A DNA stretch of 37,264 bases from an uncultured Pelagibacteraceae bacterium (GCA_902570715.1 CACFZB010000005.1:1-37264); one strand, 5' to 3'. Positions 19,788 through 29,148 are shown, counted from the stretch's first letter. Numbers and translations are program-made. The notes: generated by a model from the sequence alone, not told the origin.

Positions 19788-21592
19788 TGAAGCTTAGTTT
19801 TTTTGTCAAATAGTTCACTTAATTGCGAAATCATAACGTCACCTAATTCGTTAACATCTGTGATTTTAATTGCACGATTATAATATCTTGAAACATCATG
19901 ACCAATTCCAATTGCCAAAATTTCTATATCTGATTTATCCTCAATATATTTGACAGTTTTTTTAAGATGTTTTTCTAAAAAATCTCCAGAGTTTACTGAT
20001 AATGTAGAATCATCAACTGGAGCACCATCTGATATAACCATAATAATCTTTCTTTCTTCTTTTCTTTTTTTAATTCTATTAAATGCCCAGGATATTGCTT
20101 CACCATCAATATTTTCTTTTAATAAACCTTCTTTTAACATTAAACCAAGATGATTTTTTGCCTGTCTCCAATGAGTATCTGCGCTTTTATAAATTATGTG
20201 TCTCAAGTCATTTAATCTTCCAGGTAGTTTTACTTTATTTTTTTTGTTCCAAAACTCCCTTGATTGACCACCTTTCCAATTTTTTGTCGTAAAGCCCAAA
20301 ATTTCAACCTTAACAGAGCATCGTTCTAAAGTTCTTGATAATATATCTGCACAAATAGCAGCAATAGTTATTGGTCTACCCCTCATTGATCCAGAGTTAT
20401 CAATGAGTAAAGTTACGATTGTATCTTTGAAATCTAAATCTTTTTCTTTTTTGAATGATAAGGAATTGTATGGATCCATAATAATTCTTGGTAATTTTGA
20501 ACTATCTAATAATCCTTCCTCTAAATCAAATTCCCATGCTCTATTTTGTTTTGCTAATAATTGTCTTTGAAGCTTATTGGCGAGTTTAGTAACTACATCT
20601 TGAAAGCCTACTAATTGTTGGTCTAAAGTTTTTCTCAATTTTATAGCTTCATCAAAATTTTCCAAATTTTCTGCTTTTATTATTTCATCAAACTGAGTTG
20701 TAAAAATCTTATAATCTATATTTAAATTTTCAATTTTCTTTTTTTGAATTACTTGTTCATTGCTTGACTTTTCTGAGTCAGTATCTAAAAGTTGTTCATC
20801 TAATTTATATTCATCAATATCGTAGTCACTATCAAGACTAGCCGCAGTCTCCTCTTGTTTGTTTTGATCTTTATCTTTATTTAAATTGTTATTTTCCTCA
20901 TTATTTGTAGAGTCATTTTGTCCATCTTCATTATTTTCTTCTTGTGTTTCCTCGTTTTCTTCATTTTTTAGAATTTCCATATTTTGTAAAATCTCTGAAA
21001 ATTTTGAGGAATATTCATTTTGATACTCTAAGTTTTCTTTTAAAAATTCCATATGGTTTTCTATAGCTTTATCAAAGTCTTTTTCCCAAAAACTTAACAT
21101 ATTATTTGCTAATGAATTTAGTTCTATATCATGAAATTTTTTAAGCATATATAGTTCAAAAGCTTCCACAATCGAAACATCTTCTTTAGTTTTTAGCTGA
21201 TCTTTTCTTTTTAATTCAATAGATTGATTGTAATTTTGTTTTAAATTTTTTTTTACACCTTTAAGCATCTTAGAACCTAAAGACTCATATCTAATTTTCT
21301 CTGCAATTGAATAGAGAGATTTACAAGTTGTATTTGAAGGTAAATTTTTTTTATATATATCATTATTAGAGAATTTCTTTTTTAAAGCTGAAGAGTCAGA
21401 GTCTGCTCTTGCTTTGATAAAGTCATTTTTTGAATTTAAGTTATCAATCTCAAAAAAATTAAATTTTTTTGAACTTTTATTTTTATCTAGTTTTTCATTA
21501 TATTTAAGATCATCAGATATAGCTCTTGCAGTGGAGGATAATGCTTGCTGAAGTTTTTCCTTGAGACTATTTATTTTACTATTTTTGTTCAT
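19784..21592 (-). CDS. cobT: CobT-like VWA-domain chelatase subunit
   Basis: In aerobic B12 makers CobT is the VWA partner of the AAA+ CobS in the cobalt chelatase CobNST. The 602-aa protein has a helical N-terminus and a very acidic Asn/Glu/Asp-rich middle (about 215-290). The C-terminal VWA domain has the [18 protein letters not shown] (about 395-407), [31 protein letters not shown], and [15 protein letters not shown], all strongly CobT-like. Its ATG overlaps the cobS stop by one base (TAATG). No cobN or other corrin gene is seen, so cobalt insertion is not assured; a chelatase-like or remodelling role is possible. Confidence 0.9.
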   Translation of the reverse strand: MNKNSKINSLKEKLQQALSSTARAISDDLKYNEKLDKNKSSKKFNFFEIDNLNSKNDFIKARADSDSSALKKKFSNNDIYKKNLPSNTTCKSLYSIAEKIRYESLGSKMLKGVKKNLKQNYNQSIELKRKDQLKTKEDVSIVEAFELYMLKKFHDIELNSLANNMLSFWEKDFDKAIENHMEFLKENLEYQNEYSSKFSEILQNMEILKNEENEETQEENNEDGQNDSTNNEENNNLNKDKDQNKQEETAASLDSDYDIDEYKLDEQLLDTDSEKSSNEQVIQKKKIENLNIDYKIFTTQFDEIIKAENLENFDEAIKLRKTLDQQLVGFQDVVTKLANKLQRQLLAKQNRAWEFDLEEGLLDSSKLPRIIMDPYNSLSFKKEKDLDFKDTIVTLLIDNSGSMRGRPITIAAICADILSRTLERCSVKVEILGFTTKNWKGGQSREFWNKKNKVKLPGRLNDLRHIIYKSADTHWRQAKNHLGLMLKEGLLKENIDGEAISWAFNRIKKRKEERKIIMVISDGAPVDDSTLSVNSGDFLEKHLKKTVKYIEDKSDIEILAIGIGHDVSRYYNRAIKITDVNELGDVMISQLSELFDKKTKLH

Positions 21593-22566
21593 TATATTTG
21601 AATATTAATAAGAGATTCGGGCAATTCTTCACCAAAACATCTTTGAAAATATTCAGCAATAGTATTTTTTTCAATTTCATCACATTTATTTAAAAAAGTT
21701 ACTCTAAAAGCGTATCCTGTGTCTTTAAATATTTCTGCATTTTCGGCCCAATGTAAAACTGTTCTTGGACTCATTACAGTGGAAATATCTCCTGCAATAA
21801 ATCCTTTACGTGTCAGTGAAGCAACTTTAATCATATTAGCGACTTTTTCTTTTCCCTTATTATTATTTAAGCTTTTATTTTTTGCTAAAATAATTTCCAT
21901 TTCTTTTTCAAGACTTAGATAGTTAAGTGTAGTTACTATATTCCATCTGTCCATCTGGCCCTGATTAATTTGTTGAGTTCCATGATAAAGGCCCGTAGTA
22001 TCTCCTAAACCGACTGTATTTGATGTGGCAAACAATCTAAAAAATTTATTTTGTTTAATTACTTTATTTTTATCAAGTAAGGTAAAATTACCCTCAGCCT
22101 CCAGAACTCTCTGAATAACAAACATAACATCTGGTCTTCCAGCATCATATTCATCAAAAACTAAAGCTACAGGATTTTGAATTGACCACGGAAGTACACC
22201 TTCATTAAACTGAGTTACTTGTTTTCCTTCTTTTAAAATTATCGCATCTTTTCCAATTAAATCGATTCTACTAATATGACTGTCAAGATTTACTCGAACA
22301 CACGGCCAGTTTAGTCTTGCAGCTATTTGTTCGATATGAGTTGATTTTCCAGTACCGTGATATCCTTGGACTAAAACTCTTTTATTGAAAGCAAAACCTG
22401 AAATGATAGCTAAAGTAGTATCTCTATCGAATTTATAATTTTTATCGATTTCTGGCACATACTCAGTTTTTTTTGAAAAAGCATCTACTTCCATTTCAGA
22501 GTCAATTCCAAAAGTTTGTTTTAAAGAAACTTTAATATCAGGTTGAATGTTTAAATCTGTTGTCAA
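21592..22566 (-). CDS. cobS: CobS-like AAA+ ATPase (TTG start)
   Basis: AAA+ motor of the MoxR/chelatase clade that works with CobT. The 324-aa protein has an N-terminal segment [19 protein letters not shown], found in alphaproteobacterial CobS. Walker A is [20 protein letters not shown] (about 68-87), Walker B is [20 protein letters not shown] (about 133), and sensor-1 lies in [19 protein letters not shown]. The C-terminus [20 protein letters not shown] is also typical. The start codon is TTG at 22566, overlapping the dnaJ-like stop as TTGA. Residue alignment with the family supports this start. It is cotranscribed between the dnaJ-like gene and cobT. Confidence 0.93.
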   Translation of the reverse strand: MTTDLNIQPDIKVSLKQTFGIDSEMEVDAFSKKTEYVPEIDKNYKFDRDTTLAIISGFAFNKRVLVQGYHGTGKSTHIEQIAARLNWPCVRVNLDSHISRIDLIGKDAIILKEGKQVTQFNEGVLPWSIQNPVALVFDEYDAGRPDVMFVIQRVLEAEGNFTLLDKNKVIKQNKFFRLFATSNTVGLGDTTGLYHGTQQINQGQMDRWNIVTTLNYLSLEKEMEIILAKNKSLNNNKGKEKVANMIKVASLTRKGFIAGDISTVMSPRTVLHWAENAEIFKDTGYAFRVTFLNKCDEIEKNTIAEYFQRCFGEELPESLINIQI

Positions 22567-23084
22567 TTTTTTTCTCTATATGTATTCTTTAATTGAGTAT
22601 AAGCTAGTGTTATAAGTTTAAGTTTTTCCTCATATTTTTTATCTCCAGAATTCATATCAGGGTGAAATTTTTTGACAAGTAATTTGAACTTTTTTTTAAT
22701 TTTTTGCCAATTTGCACCAACCGAAATACCCAATATTCCAAAAGCTTTAATATCCTTGTGATTAAATTTAAATTGACGCATATGGTTAAAATCACTTTTA
22801 AGTCTTTCTTTATCATTTTCATCTCTAAGAGTATTGCTCCATAAAACTTTAAAAAAATTATCTGAGGAACTAAAACTTTGAGTTGGTTTGTGCCATGTCA
22901 TATCAGATTTAAGAAAATCGATCACTTGCTCATCATTCATGCCTGAGAAATAATTCCAATTTTTGTTAAATTCTTTTACATGTTCTAAACATAGCATTCT
23001 AAATTTTTTGCTATTATCTTTTTCAATAGGTGCTTTATATTCACCTATTTTATTACAATTATTCCAGTCACAAATATTTTTCAT
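22563..23084 (-). CDS. DnaJ-domain protein of the cobS-cobT cluster
   Basis: J-domain co-chaperone of an alphaproteobacterial type. The N-terminal half has a putative zinc-binding pattern, CDWNNC then [20 protein letters not shown], followed by TWHKPTQSF. The C-terminal J domain carries [13 protein letters not shown], with the HPD that activates DnaK. I prefer the ATG at 23084 (MKNICDW) to 23099 (MFILYMKN), because a TATAAT on this strand (23103-23098) overlaps the upstream ATG. The stop overlaps the cobS TTG. Its place ahead of cobS-cobT and beside bolA is a known alphaproteobacterial arrangement. Its client is unknown; help in assembling or disassembling the CobS/CobT complex is an inference. 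Confidence 0.85.
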   Translation of the reverse strand: MKNICDWNNCNKIGEYKAPIEKDNSKKFRMLCLEHVKEFNKNWNYFSGMNDEQVIDFLKSDMTWHKPTQSFSSSDNFFKVLWSNTLRDENDKERLKSDFNHMRQFKFNHKDIKAFGILGISVGANWQKIKKKFKLLVKKFHPDMNSGDKKYEEKLKLITLAYTQLKNTYREKN

Positions 23085-23090
23085 ATATAG

Positions 23091-23103
23091 TATAAACATT
23101 ATA
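23091..23103. promoter_or_regulatory. Overlapping divergent -10 elements between bolA and the dnaJ-like gene
   Basis: On the plus strand TATAAA (23091-23096) lies 8 nt before the bolA ATG. On the minus strand TATAAT (23103-23098) lies 13 nt before the dnaJ-like ATG at 23084. The two promoters would be back to back within 13 bp, and both mRNAs nearly leaderless. The AT-rich context makes chance matches possible. Confidence 0.35.
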
Positions 23104-23104
23104 T

Positions 23105-23365
23105 ATGAATATTAACGAATTAATTTCAATCATAAAAAAAAAATTAGAACATGAAATTTCAATAGAAGATATGAAGATTGAAGATAAATCATTTTTACAT
23201 AAAAATCATAAGAATAACCAAAAAGATAAATTTCATTTAAAGATAATAATTAAATCCAAAGAATTAAAAAAAATGAATAAGATAAATAGTAATAAAAGAA
23301 TTTTTCAAATCTTAGAAAAAGAAATCAAAAGTTATATTCATTCTTTACAATTATTTATTACTTAA
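23105..23365 (+). CDS. bolA: BolA family protein
   Basis: Small protein of the BolA family, which works with monothiol glutaredoxins in iron-sulfur trafficking and, in some bacteria, in transcriptional control. The 86-aa sequence has the family layout: an N-terminal helix (INELISIIKKKLEHEIS), a short acidic stretch, a lysine-rich loop, then KFHLKIIIKSKELKKMNKI and a helix ending in IHSLQLFI. The invariant BolA Gly before the H-F/H-x strand is not obvious, so it is a divergent member. An A10 run encodes KKK near the start. It is divergent from dnaJ-like-cobS-cobT and its 3' end overlaps aroB by 15 nt. Confidence 0.8.
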   Translation: MNINELISIIKKKLEHEISIEDMKIEDKSFLHKNHKNNQKDKFHLKIIIKSKELKKMNKINSNKRIFQILEKEIKSYIHSLQLFIT

Positions 23366-24460
23366 CTCTTTATTTAAAAATATTTCTAAATTTTTTTGAT
23401 TATAAGTTTTATCTATAATTGTATGTCCAATTTTCCTTAGTAATATTAAATTAATTTTTTCTGTAATATTTTTTTTATCTTTATTCATAAAAAAAATAAT
23501 TTTTTTTATATCTTTTGGCGTAAAGTAATTTTTTAAAGAAAATGGTAATTTAAATTTTCTTATATGGTTTATTACTGAAATATGGTCTCTTTTATTTAAG
23601 AGTTTTTCAAAAAGACTAAAATTTAATGCAGTATTAATTCCTAATATAACAGCTTCTCCATGATTTAATTTTTTTGAAAATCCCAATGTTGCCTCAAACG
23701 CATGTCCAAATGTATGACCAAAGTTTAGAGTTTTTCTTAAATTTCTTTCATTTTCATCTTTTTCAACAAAATTTTTCTTAATTTTACAACTCTTAAATAT
23801 AGTTTTTTCAATAACTGGGGATTTAATTTTTAAAATATCTAAAAAATTTTTATTTAAAAAATTATAAAAATTTTTATCTGCAATTAAAGAATGTTTAAGT
23901 ATTTCACCATATCCACAAATAATTTCTCTTTTGGGAAGTGTATTTAGAAATATCATATCACTTAAAACTATTTTTGGTTGATAAAAGCTACCAATAAGAT
24001 TTTTGCCATACTTAGAATTTATTCCTGTTTTTCCTCCAATAGAAGAATCAACTTGAGATAATAAAGTTGTAGGAACATTTATAAATTGAAGTCCTCTTTT
24101 AAAAATACTTGCTGAGAAAGCTCCTACATCTCCGGTTATACCTCCACCAATAGAAATTAGACAGTCTTTACGAGAAAAATTTTTGTTAAGTAAAATTTCA
24201 AGGATTTGATTAACTGTTTTTTGACTTTTATTTTTTTCATTAGCTTTAAAATACTTAAAATAAATTTGTTTGTTCTTTAATGATTTTTTAATAGAGTAAA
24301 TTAATTTTTTTGGTACTTTTTTATCAATTAAACATAAACATTTATTAAAATTTATTGAATTCTTTTTAATTATTCTATTAAAATTATTAATTAAATTAGA
24401 ACCAATAATTATTGAATATTTCTGTGTTTTTGTTTTTATTTTTAATTTAATTGGTTTCAT
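23351..24460 (-). CDS. aroB: 3-dehydroquinate synthase
   Basis: Second step of the shikimate pathway: NAD- and metal-dependent cyclisation of DAHP to 3-dehydroquinate. The 369-aa protein has the NAD-binding SIGGGITGDVGAFSASIFKRG (about 100), VPTTLLSQVDSSIGGKTGIN (about 130), and NLIGSFYQPK. The metal-site region has CGYGEILKHSL with Glu, LNFGHTFGHAFEA (histidine ligand) and LNHGEAV. Its start lies inside the 3' end of aroK (14-nt overlap), so the pair is translationally coupled, as in many proteobacteria. Convergent overlap with bolA is 15 nt, leaving no room for a terminator. Confidence 0.96.
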   Translation of the reverse strand: MKPIKLKIKTKTQKYSIIIGSNLINNFNRIIKKNSINFNKCLCLIDKKVPKKLIYSIKKSLKNKQIYFKYFKANEKNKSQKTVNQILEILLNKNFSRKDCLISIGGGITGDVGAFSASIFKRGLQFINVPTTLLSQVDSSIGGKTGINSKYGKNLIGSFYQPKIVLSDMIFLNTLPKREIICGYGEILKHSLIADKNFYNFLNKNFLDILKIKSPVIEKTIFKSCKIKKNFVEKDENERNLRKTLNFGHTFGHAFEATLGFSKKLNHGEAVILGINTALNFSLFEKLLNKRDHISVINHIRKFKLPFSLKNYFTPKDIKKIIFFMNKDKKNITEKINLILLRKIGHTIIDKTYNQKNLEIFLNKELSNK

Positions 24461-24959
24461 AAAGATTAAAAACTTTGTCTACTATTTGTTTTTTTGTTAA
24501 ACCATTACAATCAATTTTATATAACGCTTTTGAATAGATGTATGATCGTTTTTTTATTAAATCAATCAATTCTTCCTTTGTTGAAGTGAACGCAATTGGT
24601 CTTTTTGAGCTATCAATTATTCTATTAATTAATATTTCATGACTCCAATTTAGCCAAAATGAAGTATGATTTAATATTATTTCTTTTCTTAATTTATTGT
24701 TCATAAATCCTCCTCCACCTAAAGCTAGTACAATATTTTTTTTCTTTAAAAGATCTAGCGTGATTTTTTCTTCAAATTCTCTAAAAATTTTTTCTCCTCT
24801 TTTTTTAAAAATCTCAGAAATTTGCATACCTATGGTCTTTTCAATTTGTAGGTCTATATCAAAAAATTTTTTTTTAAGTTTTTTAGAAAATAATTTCCCA
24901 ATAGTAGTCTTTCCTGACCCCATCATTCCTAAAAATACAATATTTCCTCTTGATTTCAT
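24447..24959 (-). CDS. aroK: Shikimate kinase
   Basis: Phosphorylates shikimate with ATP in aromatic amino-acid synthesis. The Walker A is FLGMMGSGKTTIGKLFSKKL at the N-terminus. It is followed by the shikimate-binding FFDIDLQIEKTIGMQISEIF, the GEKIFREFEEKI with its Arg, LALGGGGFMNNKLR, and the lid region SSKRPIAF. The ORF track's start (25022) adds 21 residues that the family does not have. The ATG at 24959 (MKSRGNIVFLG) gives 170 aa, the usual size. aroB overlaps its last 14 nt. A divergent small membrane-protein gene starts 57 nt away. Confidence 0.94.
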   Translation of the reverse strand: MKSRGNIVFLGMMGSGKTTIGKLFSKKLKKKFFDIDLQIEKTIGMQISEIFKKRGEKIFREFEEKITLDLLKKKNIVLALGGGGFMNNKLRKEIILNHTSFWLNWSHEILINRIIDSSKRPIAFTSTKEELIDLIKKRSYIYSKALYKIDCNGLTKKQIVDKVFNLYETN

Positions 24960-25016
24960 ATGTTTCTGTATTGAAAAATCACAAATATGTCTTAATTTGA
25001 AATTAACTAAAACTAT

Positions 25017-25196
25017 ATGCAATTTATAAAAAAAACAAGTTCGAGGAACACTATTCTTGGATTAATGGTCAAATTAGTATTAGCTTTAGTAATAATACTT
25101 GGAATTATTTTTTTACTTAATAAGATAGATTTTCCTGCCCCTAAAAAAGATATAGAAAAAAAAATTCCCAATGAAAATTTTAAAATTATCAAATAA
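25017..25196 (+). CDS. Small single-pass membrane protein (missed by ORF track)
   Basis: An ATG at 25017 opens a 59-codon frame ending at TAA 25194-25196, just below the track's size limit. It has a basic N-terminus (FIKKTSSRN), one strong membrane helix (LVLALVIILGIIFLLN), and a charged tail (FPAPKKDIEKKIPNENFKI). The positive-inside pattern suggests the N-terminus is in the cytoplasm and the tail in the periplasm. It overlaps the next gene, a predicted secreted protein, by 26 nt in another frame, which implies coupled expression. It fills the otherwise empty gap after aroK. I do not recognise the family. The regular composition and tight fit between genes support it being real. Confidence 0.7.
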   Translation: MQFIKKTSSRNTILGLMVKLVLALVIILGIIFLLNKIDFPAPKKDIEKKIPNENFKIIK

Positions 25197-26937
25197 GAAA
25201 AAATTTTTAATATTATTTATATCATTGTTTTGGTTTACGTCATTTGCTGAGGAAAAACCTGTTGATATTTGGAATATTAATACAACAGAGACAAAAGAAA
25301 TTTCCGAGTCCTCAATTGAATTAAAAGACGATGAAATCGTTAAACCAACCGATTCTAAAATTTTCGACTTACAGTCTAAAAAAAAAGAAAGCTCAATTAA
25401 TCTTGATGAAAATTTAGAAACAAAAAAAATTTCAATATTTGGACTTTATGATCCAGATGATTTTGATCTTGATATCAATATGTGGTTAAATTCTGATGGA
25501 GATCAACTTAAAAATATATTTAAAAAATTGGAAAAAATAAATTTTTCTGAAGATGCAACTGAAATAATGAATATTTCAATGCTTACTAATGCGTATTTAC
25601 CAAAAAAAAATATTTCTGAAAAAGATTTTTTGAAATACAGATCAGACTGGTTAATAAAAAACTCAGATTTAGATTTGATAGAAAATTATTTGGTTAAAAA
25701 TCAGATATTTGATGTTCACCCTGAATTAACAAAATATTTAGTTAATAGACATTTATCAGAAGCAAATGTCAAAAAGTCATGCGAAATTTTTTCAAAAAAT
25801 TTGGCACCGTTAAAGGATGAATATCTTTCTAAATTTAATATTTATTGTTTAATAAAATCTAACAGGAAAGATGAAGCTTCAATAATTTTTGATTTAAAAA
25901 AAGAATTAGGTTTTAAGGACAAATATTTTGAGAAAAAAATAAATAATTTACTGGGATATGATGACACAATAGATGAAGAAATTTCAGAAAAAAATATTCT
26001 TGATTTTCATTTAGCTTTTGAAACTAACTCTAATTTTAATTATGAGCCAAATAACAACACAAGTAAAATAATTTGGAAATATCTTTCTTCCTCAAACTTA
26101 TTAGATGTATTTAAAAAAATTGAAATTTCGGAATTAGAAAAAATTTCTACTTTAGAAAAAGCAGCTCATAATAAAAATTATCCTGAGAAAGATCTATTTG
26201 AAATATATAAAAGATTTCAATTTAATTTTAATTTGCTTTTAAACGCTGAAAAGTCACATAAAACTCTATCCAACATAGAGGCAAGGGCATTGATTTACCA
26301 AAAAATTTTATTGGAGTCTGAAATAATTGAAAAATTAAAATTACTCAAAATTTTAAAAAATTCTTTTGAAAAAGATAATTTGGGTGAGGCATTTGATTTA
26401 GAGTTAAAGAAATTTTTGAATGAAATTGAACCTAGAGAAGTTCCAGACAATCTTACAAGTTTTTATTATACGAACATAAAAATCAAAACAGAGGAAAATG
26501 ATAAACCTAAATTTAATAATGATATTCTTCATCAATCAAAACTTATCAACTATTTTAATGGGGATTACTCAAAATCCAAAATAGAGAAAGACTTAGAAAA
26601 TTTTCTAAAAAAAATAAAAAAAAACAAAAAATATTTTTTTTCTAAAAAAGATCAAATATTTTTAGAGTCTTTAAAATTTGATGGAATAAATATTTCAGAA
26701 AAATATAAAGATTTATATCAAGCTGATGTTTCAGAAATACCTACAGACATACAAGTTATGATTAATAATAATGAACAGGGAGCAGTATTACTAAGACTAG
26801 TAGAAATTATTGGACAGGATGACCTAGATAGAATTGATGAAGATACAATTTATTTTATAATAAGTTCTTTAAATCAGTTAAATATTGATCAATTAAGAAA
26901 TAAAATTTTACTTAAAGTTCTTCCTTTAAAAGTTTAA
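25171..26937 (+). CDS. Secreted or periplasmic protein of unknown function
   Basis: 588 aa with a clear Sec signal peptide: basic NKKKF, a hydrophobic core FLILFISLFWFTSFA, and a likely cleavage before EEKP. The mature part is rich in Lys, Glu, Asn and Leu, has one Cys pair region (KKSCEIF and NIYCLIKS), and appears mostly alpha-helical. Repeated short helices could form a solenoid or TPR-like scaffold. I recognise no catalytic motif. It overlaps the upstream 59-aa membrane protein by 26 nt and is followed after 23 nt by def. Its conserved place next to aroK/aroB may help in finding orthologues. A structural or envelope-assembly role is a guess only. Confidence 0.75.
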   Translation: MKILKLSNKKKFLILFISLFWFTSFAEEKPVDIWNINTTETKEISESSIELKDDEIVKPTDSKIFDLQSKKKESSINLDENLETKKISIFGLYDPDDFDLDINMWLNSDGDQLKNIFKKLEKINFSEDATEIMNISMLTNAYLPKKNISEKDFLKYRSDWLIKNSDLDLIENYLVKNQIFDVHPELTKYLVNRHLSEANVKKSCEIFSKNLAPLKDEYLSKFNIYCLIKSNRKDEASIIFDLKKELGFKDKYFEKKINNLLGYDDTIDEEISEKNILDFHLAFETNSNFNYEPNNNTSKIIWKYLSSSNLLDVFKKIEISELEKISTLEKAAHNKNYPEKDLFEIYKRFQFNFNLLLNAEKSHKTLSNIEARALIYQKILLESEIIEKLKLLKILKNSFEKDNLGEAFDLELKKFLNEIEPREVPDNLTSFYYTNIKIKTEENDKPKFNNDILHQSKLINYFNGDYSKSKIEKDLENFLKKIKKNKKYFFSKKDQIFLESLKFDGINISEKYKDLYQADVSEIPTDIQVMINNNEQGAVLLRLVEIIGQDDLDRIDEDTIYFIISSLNQLNIDQLRNKILLKVLPLKV

Positions 26938-26941
26938 AAAT

Positions 26942-26947
26942 TATAAT
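26942..26947 (+). promoter_or_regulatory. Possible -10 element for def-fmt-truA
   Basis: TATAAT lies 13 nt before the def ATG, in the 23-bp gap after the secreted protein. It is consistent with a separate unit for the formyl-Met genes, but no -35 is evident. Confidence 0.25.
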
Positions 26948-26960
26948 AAAATATTATTGC

Positions 26961-27479
26961 ATGACAGTTAAAAGAATTATTACTGAACCTAATCCATTAT
27001 TAAGGCAGGTTTCCAAGCCTGTTTCAAGTGTTGGACCAGAGGAAAGGAAGTTAATGGATGATATGCTTGATACAATGTATGATGCAAATGGAATTGGACT
27101 TGCTGCAATTCAAATTGGAATTCCAAAAAGAATTATTGTTTTAGACATCTCAAAAGATGAAAAAATAAAAGAACCAAGATATTTTGTAAATCCAGTTATA
27201 AAAAAAAAAGATATAAATAAATCAACATACGAGGAAGGATGTTTATCAGTTCCAAATCAATTTGCTGAGATAGATCGACCTAGCAAATGTGAGGTTCAAT
27301 ATTTGGATTATAATGGTGAAAAAAAAGTATTGAGTGCTGAGGGTTTACTTGCAACATGTATTCAGCATGAAATGGATCATTTAGAAGGAATACTTTTTAT
27401 TGATTACTTATCAAAATTAAAAAAATCTATGATAATTAAAAAACTATCAAAAAATAAATCAAATCGAATAGTTGTTTAA
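26961..27479 (+). CDS. def: Peptide deformylase
   Basis: Removes the N-formyl group from new proteins; an Fe/Zn metallo-enzyme. All three family motifs are present: GIGLAAIQIG (about 47-56), EEGCLSVP with the metal-binding Cys (about 92-99), and QHEMDHLEGILF with the two metal His and catalytic Glu (about 134-145). The 172-aa length is standard. fmt follows 3 nt later, a classic pairing of the enzyme that adds formyl to initiator tRNA with the one that removes it. An A10 run (27200-27209) encodes part of VIKKKD in this probably essential gene. Confidence 0.97.
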   Translation: MTVKRIITEPNPLLRQVSKPVSSVGPEERKLMDDMLDTMYDANGIGLAAIQIGIPKRIIVLDISKDEKIKEPRYFVNPVIKKKDINKSTYEEGCLSVPNQFAEIDRPSKCEVQYLDYNGEKKVLSAEGLLATCIQHEMDHLEGILFIDYLSKLKKSMIIKKLSKNKSNRIVV

Positions 27480-27482
27480 TTA

Positions 27483-28415
27483 ATGTCAAAAAAAATTATT
27501 TTTATGGGTACACCATTATTTGCAGTACCAATATTAAAATCTTTGTATCAAAATGGATATCCAATATCAGTTGTTTATACTCAGCCGCCACAAAAATCTC
27601 ATAGAGGTCAAAAAATTAACAAATCTCCAATTCAAGGCATTTCTGAAACATTAAATATAAATTTTAGATCCCCAAAAAATTTAAAAGACAATGAAGAAGA
27701 ATTTAGATTTATAAAAGAATTAAATGCTGATATTGCGATTGTAGTTGCCTATGGCCAAATTATTCCAAAAAAGTATCTGTCTCTTACAAAAAAAGGTTTT
27801 GTAAATATTCATGGATCATTATTACCTTTATGGAGAGGGGCTGCACCGATACAAAGATCTATAATGAACTTAGATTATGAAACTGGAATAAGTTTTATGA
27901 AACTTGTTGAAGAATTGGATAGTGGTCCTGTTAGTAATATTTATAAAATTAAACTAGATCATGATCAAAATGCTCAAGAAATTTCAGAAAAACTATCTAT
28001 GCTTGCTGCAGAAAAAATTTTAGATAACATTGATGATATTTTAGAAGATAAGGCACAGTTTAAAGAACAAGATCATACAAAAGCAACTTACGCAAAAAAA
28101 ATAAATAAGATAGAAGGTAAAATTAATTGGGGTGAACAAGCATCAAAAATTATTGGTAAAATAAATGGATTATTTCCATCACCCGGTGCCTTTTTTACAT
28201 TTAATGGCGAACGATATAAAATCCTAAAAGCTAAAATTGGTAATGGTATTGGTAAAGCTGGTGAAGTAATTTCTGATAATCTAGAGGTAGCTTGTGCTCA
28301 TAACCAATCTGTTAAAATCCTTGAAATACAAAGAGAGGGCAAGAATCCACAAAAGATTGGAGAATTTATGCTTGGATCTCAAATTAAAAAAGGGTCTATA
28401 ATTCAAAATGTTTAA
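27483..28415 (+). CDS. fmt: Methionyl-tRNA formyltransferase
   Basis: Transfers a formyl group from 10-formyl-THF to Met-tRNA(fMet). The 310-aa protein shows IIFMGTPLFAVPILKSL at the N-terminus and the catalytic NIHGSLLPLWRGAAPIQRSI near residue 105. The Asn-His pair is followed by ETGISFMKLVEELDSGPV. The C-terminal OB-like domain contains KIEGKINWGEQASKI and FPSPGAFFTFNGERYKI. It lies 3 nt after def, and its 3' end overlaps truA by 8 nt, so the three genes form one coupled unit. Confidence 0.96.
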   Translation: MSKKIIFMGTPLFAVPILKSLYQNGYPISVVYTQPPQKSHRGQKINKSPIQGISETLNINFRSPKNLKDNEEEFRFIKELNADIAIVVAYGQIIPKKYLSLTKKGFVNIHGSLLPLWRGAAPIQRSIMNLDYETGISFMKLVEELDSGPVSNIYKIKLDHDQNAQEISEKLSMLAAEKILDNIDDILEDKAQFKEQDHTKATYAKKINKIEGKINWGEQASKIIGKINGLFPSPGAFFTFNGERYKILKAKIGNGIGKAGEVISDNLEVACAHNQSVKILEIQREGKNPQKIGEFMLGSQIKKGSIIQNV

Positions 28416-29148
28416 ATATCAAATACTTATTGAGTATGTTGGTACAAATTTTAGAGGTTGGCAAATTCAAAAAAAAGGAAAAACTATCCAAGGACTTATA
28501 CAAGAAAAACTTTCAAATCTTTTGAAAGAAAAAATATTGTTATTTGGGTCAGGTAGAACCGATACTGGTGTTCATGCAATTGAACAGTCAGCTCATTTTG
28601 AATGCAAAAATGAGATAAAGCGATACGATAGATTTTTGAAATCAATGAATCATTTTTTAAATAAGGATGGTGTTACAATACTTAAAATTAAAAAAAGAAA
28701 TAAAAAATTTCACGCAAGATTTTCAGCTAAATTAAGAATTTATAAATACATAATTATTAATCGTTTAAGTGGACCAGTTTTAGAAAAGAATAGAGGCTGG
28801 CATATCATGAATGAATTAGATCTTGTAGCTATGAAAAAAGGTGCAAAAAAATTAGTTGGTACTAAAGATTTTTCAACTTTTAGAGCCTCTAGTTGTAGGG
28901 CTAAAAGTCCAATAAAAACAATTAAACTTGTTAAAATAAAATCACATAAAAATAAGATAGAGATAGAATTTAGATCTCAATCTTTTTTACAACAACAAGT
29001 TCGTTCAATGGTTGGTTGTCTGAAATATCTTGGAGAAAAAAAATGGTCATTAAAAAAATTTGAGGGTGTAATTAAATCAAAGAAAAGAGTTTTATGTGCT
29101 CCACCAGCCCCATCAGAAGGGCTTTTTTTAGCAAGAATTATTTACTAA
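28408..29148 (+). CDS. truA: tRNA pseudouridine synthase A (positions 38-40)
   Basis: Makes pseudouridine in the anticodon arm of several tRNAs. The 246-aa sequence has the N-terminal YVGTNFRGWQIQKKGKTIQG, the catalytic-Asp motif GSGRTDTGVHA (about 49-59), and ARFSAKLRIYKYII. Later FLQQQVRSMVGCL and CAPPAPSEGLFLARI motifs place it in the TruA family. Its start is inside the fmt 3' end (8-nt overlap). Its 3' end overlaps the convergent SET-domain gene by 21 nt. Confidence 0.96.
   Translation: MFKYQILIEYVGTNFRGWQIQKKGKTIQGLIQEKLSNLLKEKILLFGSGRTDTGVHAIEQSAHFECKNEIKRYDRFLKSMNHFLNKDGVTILKIKKRNKKFHARFSAKLRIYKYIIINRLSGPVLEKNRGWHIMNELDLVAMKKGAKKLVGTKDFSTFRASSCRAKSPIKTIKLVKIKSHKNKIEIEFRSQSFLQQQVRSMVGCLKYLGEKKWSLKKFEGVIKSKKRVLCAPPAPSEGLFLARIIY

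Noticed and set aside
24960-25022. N-terminal extension of aroK
   Set aside because: Shikimate kinases begin shortly before the Walker A motif. The ATG at 24959 fits; the longer version would overlap the divergent 59-aa gene.
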